Below are positions 1 to 5,854 of a stretch of DNA of 7,074 nt, piece after piece. A program made the position numbers and the translations under genes. The stretch is taken from NCBI GenBank assembly GCA_021604885.1, contig BQJV01000168.1, positions 1 to 7,074 on the forward strand, written 5' to 3'. Position 1 is the first letter of the stretch. Each line of letters begins with the position of its first letter. The DNA comes from Acidimicrobiales bacterium (GTDB lineage Bacteria > Actinomycetota > Acidimicrobiia > Acidimicrobiales > Aldehydirespiratoraceae). The notes under the pieces are model-generated. The model had not been told where the DNA came from and made no database searches. It saw nothing but the letters and a program-made list of their open reading frames with translations.

Positions 1-13
1 CTGCCCCTGAACC

Positions 14-457
14 TCAGAACTGGGTGGGGGCGGCGTCGCCGCCACCGTCCGCAGCCCGCAGATCCATGAACGCTCCGACCACGATGGCGATCGACGCCAG
101 CAGGCCGAGGATGAGGCCGATCCCGAGATCGCCCCGGAAGAAGAGACCGAATGTGATCAACAGCGCCTCGGCGCCGAGGATCAGATGCAGCTGGTCGTGG
201 TTGAAGCCGAGGATCTTGTCGGGCATCGAGACGTTGCCGAACTGCGTGGCCGCCACACCGCCACCGATGATCAGGCCGATGACCGCGCAGATGATGCCGA
301 GAAGCCCGAAGGCATCGGTCTCCCACGCGTTCGCGCCGAAGTCTCCGAAGAACTCACCCCCGTCGATGCTGATCCAATCGAGGAACGTGCTGATGAACAG
401 CACGGCCCCTCCTGCGATCAGCATGATCGTGCTCGGCTTGATGTCATTGTTTTCCAT
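14..457 (-). CDS. Small four-helix integral membrane protein, function unknown
   Basis: I do not recognise a named family. The 147-residue product has four strongly hydrophobic segments at about residues 11-30, 50-73, 90-107 and 111-133, so it should be a small integral membrane protein of the cytoplasmic membrane. The loop after the first helix is acidic and Gly/Phe-rich (about 31-49). The loop between helices 2 and 3 is polar with an HDQLH stretch (87-91). The C-terminus is a short Gly/Ala tail after LRAAD. The first helix ends in FLDW, a pattern seen in several uncharacterised actinobacterial membrane proteins, but I assign no function. The ATG at 457 is chosen because a good Shine-Dalgarno lies just upstream; this is the only gene here with one. 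It is transcribed away from purH, so the two share a 99-base intergenic region. No catalytic motif is visible. The reading frame is convincing as a gene because of its helix pattern and ribosome site. Confidence 0.75.
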   Translation of the reverse strand: MENNDIKPSTIMLIAGGAVLFISTFLDWISIDGGEFFGDFGANAWETDAFGLLGIICAVIGLIIGGGVAATQFGNVSMPDKILGFNHDQLHLILGAEALLITFGLFFRGDLGIGLILGLLASIAIVVGAFMDLRAADGGGDAAPTQF

Positions 458-460
458 GAG

Positions 461-467
461 CCCTCCC
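461..467 (-). promoter_or_regulatory. Shine-Dalgarno site of the small membrane protein gene
   Basis: Read on the minus strand this is GGGAGGG, ending three bases before the ATG at 457. Purine-rich matches to the 16S tail are missing or weak before the other genes in the window, so this gene is probably translated from a leadered mRNA while its neighbours are not. It fixes the start codon. Confidence 0.65.
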
Positions 468-490
468 GCGGCTACACCTGAACCGACACA

Positions 491-496
491 GTAATA
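491..496 (-). promoter_or_regulatory. Weak candidate -10 box for the minus-strand membrane protein gene
   Basis: The minus strand reads TATTAC here, about 33 bases upstream of the ATG at 457, which would leave a short leader containing the Shine-Dalgarno site. No good -35 hexamer is visible at the usual distance. The plus strand reads TAATAC at 492-497, so the direction is ambiguous. This is a guess from base pattern and position only. Confidence 0.2.
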
Positions 497-542
497 CCAA
501 GTGGGGGTCGTCGCCGTGGAAGGTCGCTCACGACGGCTTTGC

Positions 543-548
543 TAGGTT
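543..548 (+). promoter_or_regulatory. Putative -10 box of purH (leaderless-type promoter)
   Basis: TAGGTT fits the actinobacterial TAnnnT -10 consensus and ends eight bases before the ATG at 557. Transcription should therefore begin at or within a couple of bases of the start codon. No convincing -35 element is visible. The same bases contain AGG, which could be read as a very weak Shine-Dalgarno, but the spacing is long for that. Confidence 0.5.
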
Positions 549-556
549 CGCCCGTG

Positions 557-2113
557 ATGTCGAATGAACCCGTCCGTCGTGCCCTTTTGTCCGTCTACGA
601 CAAGACCGGAATCGCCGAACTGGCCGCCGGTCTGGTCGACCTCGGCTGGCAGCTGATCTCCAGCGGCGGCACGGCCCGGGCGATCGCCGAGGCCGGTCTG
701 CCCGTCACCGACGTGGCCGACCACACGGGCTCGCCGATCATGCTCGGCCACCGGGTCGTCACCCTGCACCCGCGGATTCACGGCGGCATCCTGGCCGACC
801 GCGACGACCCGGAGCACCAGGCCGACATGGCCGAGCACGACATCGTTCCGATCGATCTCGTCGTCGGCAACCTGTACCCGTTCGGGATCAGTGTCGACGA
901 GTTCCAGTACGGAGCGGGTCGGCCCGAGGAGATCATCGACATCGGCGGACCGACCATGGTCCGCGCCGCCGCGAAGAACCATGCCCAGGTCGGCGTGCTC
1001 GTGGATCCGGCGGACTACGAGACCGTGCTCGCCGAGCTCCGCAGCGATGGTTGGCTCAGCGATGCCACCCGCCGACGCCTCGCCCGGTCCGCCTTCGCCC
1101 AGACCGCGGCCTATGACGCCGCCATCGTCACGTGGTTCGACAAGACGGACGACGAGGCGGACACCCTGCCGCCCACCCTCCATCTCGCGCTCGAGCGGCG
1201 AGACGTGCTCCGCTACGGCGAGAACCCGCATCAGTCGGGCGCCCGCTACCGCAACGTCGGGGAGCCCAGCATGTGGGACAGCGTGGAGCAGCACGCCGGT
1301 GTCGCCCTCAGCTATCTCAACCTCTTCGACGCGGATGCGGCCTGGCGGCTCGCCCACGACCTCGGTGACCAACCCGCCGTTGCGATCATCAAGCACGCCA
1401 ATCCGTGTGGCGCCGCGGTGGCCGACGACCTCGCGACCGCGTACCAGCGCGCGTTCGAGTGCGATCCCCGCAGTGCGTTCGGGGGGATCGTCGCCACCAA
1501 CCAGATCATCGACCTCGCGACCGTCGAGGCCATGGAGAACGCCGCGCAGGCGGACGTGGTGATCGCTCCCGGCTACGCCGGGGGTGTGGTCGAGCGACTG
1601 ATCGCCAAGCGCAAGAACACCCGCCTGCTGACAGCGGTCGCTCCCGCCCCGGCCAGCGGCCTCGAGGTTCGCCAGATCGGCGGCGGATATCTCGTGCAGG
1701 ACGCCCACCATTTCGCCGCGCAGCCCGCTGACTGGGAGGTCGTCACCCAGCGTCAACCGACGGCACAGGAGCTTGCCGACGCCGCCTTCGCGTGGCGGAT
1801 CTGCGGGCACGTGAACTCGAACGCGATCGTCCTGGCCAAGGACGGGGTCGCTTGGGGCATCGGCGCCGGCCAGCAGAACCGGGTCGAGTCCGGTGAGATC
1901 GCGGCGGCGAAGGCCGACGGCCGGGCCAAGGACGGCGCCTGCGCAAGCGACGCGTTCTACCCGTTCCCCGACGGAATCGAGGCCGCCGCGGACGCGGGCG
2001 CTGCGATCATCGTGCAGCCGGGCGGATCCGTGAACGACGAGAAGACGATCGCGGCGGCCGATGCGCGGGGCATCGCGATGGTCTTCACCGGCGAACGCCA
2101 CTTCCTGCACTGA
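557..2113 (+). CDS. purH: Bifunctional AICAR formyltransferase / IMP cyclohydrolase PurH
   Basis: This enzyme carries out the last two steps of de novo purine synthesis in the cytoplasm: formylation of AICAR by 10-formyl-THF, then ring closure of FAICAR to IMP. The 518-residue length is normal for bacterial PurH. The N-terminal MGS-like cyclohydrolase domain shows LLSVYDKTGI (10-19), ISSGGTA (34-40), TLHPRIHGGIL (69-79), NLYPF, DIGG (from D128) and AAAKNH (K140). The C-terminal transformylase domain shows RYGENPHQ (219-226), the catalytic-pair motif KHANPCG (K279, H280), SAFGGIVA, SNAIV and GIGAGQ. Two oddities stand out: the usual RVKTLHP reads RVVTLHP (V68 replaces Lys), and the preceding PEML-GG reads PIMLGH. 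The frame stays open to a TTG at 539, but ATG 557 (or the adjacent GTG 554) is preferred because it lies just after the -10 box. The stop overlaps the plsC start (TGATG). No purN lies immediately upstream, unlike many actinobacteria. No purine riboswitch is seen. Confidence 0.97.
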   Translation: MSNEPVRRALLSVYDKTGIAELAAGLVDLGWQLISSGGTARAIAEAGLPVTDVADHTGSPIMLGHRVVTLHPRIHGGILADRDDPEHQADMAEHDIVPIDLVVGNLYPFGISVDEFQYGAGRPEEIIDIGGPTMVRAAAKNHAQVGVLVDPADYETVLAELRSDGWLSDATRRRLARSAFAQTAAYDAAIVTWFDKTDDEADTLPPTLHLALERRDVLRYGENPHQSGARYRNVGEPSMWDSVEQHAGVALSYLNLFDADAAWRLAHDLGDQPAVAIIKHANPCGAAVADDLATAYQRAFECDPRSAFGGIVATNQIIDLATVEAMENAAQADVVIAPGYAGGVVERLIAKRKNTRLLTAVAPAPASGLEVRQIGGGYLVQDAHHFAAQPADWEVVTQRQPTAQELADAAFAWRICGHVNSNAIVLAKDGVAWGIGAGQQNRVESGEIAAAKADGRAKDGACASDAFYPFPDGIEAAADAGAAIIVQPGGSVNDEKTIAAADARGIAMVFTGERHFLH

Positions 2114-2835
2114 TGGCCGCGTCGGATCCAACCGGAGGCGACCAGGCCGTGGAGGAGAAGCCGGCGAAGAGCCTCGAATGGGCGCAGCGCGTGGGGCACA
2201 ACCGCTCGTCGCTCGCCTTCTATCGCCTCATCCACTTCCTCATCCGCATGCTGCTGCACCGCTGGCTGCGGACCCGGATCCGGGGGGCCGAGCACCTCAG
2301 TACGGAGGGGCCCGTCATCATCGCGCCGGTGCATCGCTCCAATCTCGATGCACCGCTCATCGCCGGCGCCGGCACCCGGCGGATGCGCGCGCTCGGCAAA
2401 CGCTCGCTCTTCACCAATCCGATCAGCGCCTGGGTGTGTGCTGCGCTCGGAGCGATCCCGCTCCGCCGTGGCGAAGCCGACCGGGACGCGATGCGGGCGG
2501 CCCGCACGATCCTCGACGACGGCGAGATGATGATCGTCTTCCCGGAGGGCACCCGGCAGAGCGGTGAGCGGGTCCAGGGCGTCTTCGACGGCATGACCTA
2601 TCTCGCGAACAAGACCGGCGCCGTCATCATCCCGATCGGGATCGCCGGCACCGAGGCGGCCCTGCCGTCCGGCTCGAAGGGGATCAAGCGGGTGCCGACA
2701 GCCGTCGTGGTCGGCGAGCCGATCGCCGCGCCCGAGGGGCGGATGAGCCGTCCCGCGCTCACCGCGTTCAGCGAGGACGTCGGCGCCCGACTCCAGGCCG
2801 TGTTCGACGAGGCGAACGAACTCATCCGGACATGA
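2113..2835 (+). CDS. plsC: 1-acyl-sn-glycerol-3-phosphate acyltransferase family protein (PlsC-like)
   Basis: This is a member of the PlsC/LPLAT acyltransferase family, which transfers a fatty acyl chain to lysophosphatidate to make phosphatidate at the inner face of the cytoplasmic membrane. The family motifs appear in order in the 240 residues: HRSNLD (74-79), which is the catalytic HX4D; GAIPLRRG (113-120); FPEGTR (143-148), which binds the glycerol phosphate; and VIIPIG (171-176). A hydrophobic/basic stretch at about 34-55 probably anchors it to the membrane. The first 30 residues are polar and variable. The ATG overlaps the purH stop by one base (TGATG) with no ribosome site, so translation is probably coupled to purH. 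The stop overlaps the next start (ATGA). Pairing a phospholipid acyltransferase with purH has no evident biochemical logic and may be simple co-transcription. The exact acyl acceptor cannot be read from sequence; other glycerolipid or mannoside acyltransferases share these motifs. Confidence 0.9.
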   Translation: MAASDPTGGDQAVEEKPAKSLEWAQRVGHNRSSLAFYRLIHFLIRMLLHRWLRTRIRGAEHLSTEGPVIIAPVHRSNLDAPLIAGAGTRRMRALGKRSLFTNPISAWVCAALGAIPLRRGEADRDAMRAARTILDDGEMMIVFPEGTRQSGERVQGVFDGMTYLANKTGAVIIPIGIAGTEAALPSGSKGIKRVPTAVVVGEPIAAPEGRMSRPALTAFSEDVGARLQAVFDEANELIRT

Positions 2836-3566
2836 CCGGTCGCGCCCGCGGCGCGTGCGACCATTGTGCGATGAGGATCACGGCGGTACTTCTGCTCGCG
2901 GCCATGCTCGCGGGTTCCTGCAGCGACGACGCGGGCGATGCCGCGTCGACCACGACCACGAGCACGACATCGACCCCGGCCACGACGTCGTCGACCAGCA
3001 CGACCACGACGACGACCAGCACGACGACCACCACGACCACGACGTCGACCAGCACGACCACGACGACGTCGACCACCACGCTGCCTCCCCCCAGCACGAC
3101 GGACCCCGCACTCTTCGAGTCGTACACGACCAGTGAGATGCAGGTGGCGCTGGCCGACTCCCACGTCTACCTCGGCGGTTCGATCATCGACGACGCGTTC
3201 GATTGGGCCGTCGAGCAGTGGGGTGCCGCGCCGGTCGACGACGCCATTGCCTGGTACGACGTCGGCGGTGAGATGGAGATCTGGGTGTCGGAGCTCATCG
3301 AGCGGACCGCCGACGGGATCCCGATCTGGCATCGCACCGACCTGGTCGTCACGACCTACGACCCCGAGACCGGCTGGGTCTTCTCGGCCCGCTGTCGTCT
3401 CGGCGGCGAACCGACGAATGGCGTGTTCGCCTGGTACGCCCCCGGCGATGGCCCTGCTCAGTGGATCCCCGCCGTCGAGGCATGGCGCGTCGACTTCCCG
3501 ACCGGGCTCGCGGCACCGATCAACGCGGGCGTGGTCGATTGTGAAAACGAGGGATTCGGCATCTGA
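2832..3566 (+). CDS. Putative lipoprotein with Thr/Ser-rich linker and unknown C-terminal domain
   Basis: I do not recognise the family. Numbering from ATG 2832, residues 14-30 (MRITAVLLLAAMLAGSC) form a short lipoprotein signal: a basic start, a hydrophobic core and a permissive lipobox AGSC with the lipidated Cys at 30. The -3 Ala is less usual than Leu. Residues 39-83 are almost all Thr and Ser, then LPPP, a linker likely to be extended and possibly glycosylated outside the membrane. The remaining ~150 residues form a soluble domain rich in Trp, Tyr and acidic residues, with exactly two cysteines (188 and 237) that could form a disulfide. No catalytic motif is recognised. Two starts are possible. 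ATG 2832 overlaps the plsC stop (ATGA) and suggests coupling. ATG 2871 gives a tidier signal peptide with Cys at 17 and drops an odd Cys/His-containing extension. I give the outer start but consider the inner one at least as likely. It is probably the last gene of the purH-plsC transcript. Confidence 0.75.
   Translation: MTGRARGACDHCAMRITAVLLLAAMLAGSCSDDAGDAASTTTTSTTSTPATTSSTSTTTTTTSTTTTTTTTSTSTTTTTSTTTLPPPSTTDPALFESYTTSEMQVALADSHVYLGGSIIDDAFDWAVEQWGAAPVDDAIAWYDVGGEMEIWVSELIERTADGIPIWHRTDLVVTTYDPETGWVFSARCRLGGEPTNGVFAWYAPGDGPAQWIPAVEAWRVDFPTGLAAPINAGVVDCENEGFGI
2946..3080 (+). repeat. Low-complexity Thr/Ser codon tract with a 26-bp direct repeat
   Basis: This stretch is built from ACC and ACG codons with interspersed TCG and AGC, encoding 45 residues of almost pure Thr/Ser. 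Within it a perfect 26-bp direct repeat occurs at 2989-3014 and 3043-3068, offset by 54 bp (18 codons), so it keeps the frame. Such tracts can change length by replication slippage without breaking the gene. The other frames read as His/Asp-rich or Val-rich protein, which are artefacts of the codon pattern. Confidence 0.85.
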
Positions 3567-3568
3567 GA

Positions 3569-3594
3569 CCCGATTTCGGGACGATTCTGTCCCG
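3569..3594 (+). terminator. Overlapping hairpins just after the lipoprotein gene, possible terminator
   Basis: Two mutually exclusive small hairpins start three bases after the stop codon. The first is CCCGA-TT-TCGGG (3569-3580); its loop is very tight, so the last pairs may not close. The second is CGGGAC-GATTCT-GTCCCG (3577-3594), a perfect six-pair stem with a six-base loop. There is no T-run after either. They could end the purH-plsC-lipoprotein transcript or act as an operator. I cannot decide between these from sequence. Confidence 0.4.
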
Positions 3595-3599
3595 GTTGG

Positions 3600-3635
3600 C
3601 GGAACGATTCCGGACTGTGGAACGCGGAGCGTTTC
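3600..3635. other. Further inverted repeats upstream of metF
   Basis: CGGAA-CGA-TTCCG (3600-3612) is a perfect 5+5 palindrome. GGAACGC-GGA-GCGTTTC (3619-3635) forms a seven-pair stem with one G-T wobble, followed by the T-richer GTTTCC. CGGAACGATTC at 3600 also nearly repeats CGGGACGATTC at 3577 (one mismatch, 23 bases apart). The set fills the 132-base gap between the lipoprotein gene and metF. It could be a terminator or binding sites for a regulator. It does not resemble a SAM or cobalamin riboswitch, for which it is too short. Confidence 0.35.
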
Positions 3636-3684
3636 GTTTCCGTGAATGAGTCGAATGCCCCGGTTTCGGCACGCAACGAGGGCG

Positions 3685-3690
3685 TACCGT
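3685..3690 (+). promoter_or_regulatory. Putative -10 box of metF (leaderless-type promoter)
   Basis: TACCGT fits TAnnnT and ends eight bases before the ATG at 3699, the same geometry as at purH. No Shine-Dalgarno lies at a useful distance: GAGGGC at 3678-3683 is 15 bases from the start, too far. No good -35 hexamer is visible. Confidence 0.45.
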
Positions 3691-3698
3691 GATGCACC

Positions 3699-4550
3699 AT
3701 GACCACGATCCGTGATCTGCTCGAACGCGGCCGCACCCTGTCGTTCGAGTTCTTTCCCCCGAAGACCCACGAGGCGCAATCCAAGCTGCGTGCCACGGTC
3801 GACCTCCTCGAGAAGGCCGAACCCGACTTCGTGTCCGTCACATACGGTGCGGGCGGCACGACCCGCGAGACCACACGCGAGACCGTCCTCGACTTCATCG
3901 AACACCGCAGTTTCCCGGCCATGCCGCACCTCACGTGCGTCGGGCACAGCTACGCCGAGGTCGTCGACCTGATCGACGACTACAGGGCCCACGGCGTGCA
4001 CAACATGCTCGCCCTGGCCGGCGACCCGCCGGAGGACGGCAGCCCGAACCCGGGGGACTTCCGTTACGCCCTCGAGCTGGTCAAGGCGCTGCGCCAGCAC
4101 AGCGACATGTCGATCGGCGTCGCCGCCTTCCCGGAGGTCCACCCCCGCTCTCCTTCGCGGGAAACGGACCGCCGCCACCTCGCGGAGAAGCTCGACGCGG
4201 CGGACTTCGGCATCACCCAGTTCTTCTTCGACCCCGCGGACTACTTCGCCATGATGGAGGACCTCGCGGCCATCGGCTGCGACACGCCGGTCCTTCCCGG
4301 CGTGATCCCGGTGATCAACCCGGCGAGCGTTCGCCGCTTCGCCGACATGAACGGGACGGCGGTCGACGAGGGCCTGTGGAGCCGCCTCGAAGCGGCGGCG
4401 GACGCCGACGAGCGGCTCGAGATCGCGGTCGACGCGACGGTCCGCCAGATCGACGAGCTCCTCGAGGGCGGCGCGCCGGGGATCCACATCTACACGCTCA
4501 ACCAGGCCGACGCGACGGTGCGGATCTGCGAGCGGATCGAGATCCGCTGA
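3699..4550 (+). CDS. metF: Methylenetetrahydrofolate reductase MetF
   Basis: This flavoprotein reduces 5,10-methylene-THF to 5-methyl-THF, the methyl donor for methionine synthesis, in the cytoplasm. The 283-residue length matches the bacterial single-domain (TIM-barrel) form without the eukaryotic regulatory half. Motifs in order are SFEFFPPKT (15-23, with the catalytic Glu at 17), VTYGAGGTTR (47-56), HLTCVGH (77-83), NMLALAGDPP (102-111, FAD-site Asp at 109), FPEVHP (144-149), ITQFFFD (172-178, folate-contact Gln at 174), PGVIPVIN (200-207) and GIHIYTLN (261-268). The usual ALRGD arginine is Ala here, a modest deviation. ATG 3699 is chosen because the protein begins at the normal distance from FEFFPPK and follows the -10 box; the nearby ATG 3692 is out of frame. 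It is 39 bases upstream of icd, but icd has its own -10-like box. Whether the reductant is NADH, NADPH or another carrier cannot be read here. Confidence 0.96.
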   Translation: MTTIRDLLERGRTLSFEFFPPKTHEAQSKLRATVDLLEKAEPDFVSVTYGAGGTTRETTRETVLDFIEHRSFPAMPHLTCVGHSYAEVVDLIDDYRAHGVHNMLALAGDPPEDGSPNPGDFRYALELVKALRQHSDMSIGVAAFPEVHPRSPSRETDRRHLAEKLDAADFGITQFFFDPADYFAMMEDLAAIGCDTPVLPGVIPVINPASVRRFADMNGTAVDEGLWSRLEAAADADERLEIAVDATVRQIDELLEGGAPGIHIYTLNQADATVRICERIEIR

Positions 4551-4576
4551 CCTCTCTCATCGGGGGCGGAGCGGTA

Positions 4577-4582
4577 TAAGGT
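4577..4582 (+). promoter_or_regulatory. Putative -10 box of icd (leaderless-type promoter)
   Basis: TAAGGT (within TATAAGGT, 4575-4582) ends seven bases before the ATG at 4590. It is the best -10 match in the window. One caveat is that AAGG within it could also serve as a weak Shine-Dalgarno at plausible spacing if icd is read from the metF transcript. No clear -35 hexamer is seen. Confidence 0.5.
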
Positions 4583-4589
4583 CGCCCGC

Positions 4590-5786
<1,197 letters not shown>

Positions 5787-5803
5787 CGGTCGACGGGCAC
5801 ATG

Positions 5804-5822
5804 CCTCCCGAAAACCGGGAGG
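5804..5822 (+). terminator. Hairpin terminator after icd
   Basis: CCTCCCG-AAAAC-CGGGAGG is a perfect seven-pair, GC-rich stem with a five-base loop, 17 bases after the icd stop and 20 bases before the next -10 box. It lacks a T-run, as is common for actinobacterial hairpin terminators. Its place between two same-strand genes with separate promoters supports the role. Confidence 0.65.
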
Positions 5823-5842
5823 GCCATCGCGTCGTGCACCAG

Positions 5843-5848
5843 TAGCGT
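5843..5848 (+). promoter_or_regulatory. Putative -10 box of the ABC exporter gene (leaderless-type promoter)
   Basis: TAGCGT fits TAnnnT and ends six bases before the GTG at 5855. Its first three bases are also an in-frame TAG stop for the exporter frame, so the -10 box itself bars any longer N-terminus. No Shine-Dalgarno is present. Confidence 0.45.
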
Positions 5849-5854
5849 GACCCC

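Noticed and set aside
539..556. TTG 539 as the purH start
   Set aside because: It would place the putative -10 box inside the gene and add six residues that the family does not need before LLSVYDKTG.
542..2131. Open frame of 529 codons on the minus strand opposite purH
   Set aside because: It mirrors purH almost exactly. Long antisense frames are expected opposite GC-rich genes. The product is Arg/Asp/Gly-rich with no recognisable motif, while the plus strand encodes an unmistakable PurH.
2946..3080. Possible CRISPR array or tandem-repeat locus
   Set aside because: The repeats are irregular short codon repeats inside a coding frame, without uniform repeats and unique spacers.
2822..3127. 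Valine-rich minus-strand frame and His/Asp-rich plus-strand frame over the Thr/Ser tract
   Set aside because: Both result from reading ACC/ACG codon runs in other frames. The signal peptide and lipobox support only the Thr/Ser frame. The His/Asp-rich reading is not a metal-binding protein.
3567..3698. Possible SAM or cobalamin riboswitch before metF
   Set aside because: The region is too short and lacks the conserved cores of these classes, and metF appears to start next to its own -10 box, leaving no leader for an aptamer.
2598..4487. Open frame of 629 codons on the minus strand
   Set aside because: It runs across plsC, the lipoprotein gene, the intergenic gap and metF. It is very rich in Arg and Gly with a low-complexity stretch opposite the Thr/Ser tract, and shows no domain. 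It is a shadow of codon bias.
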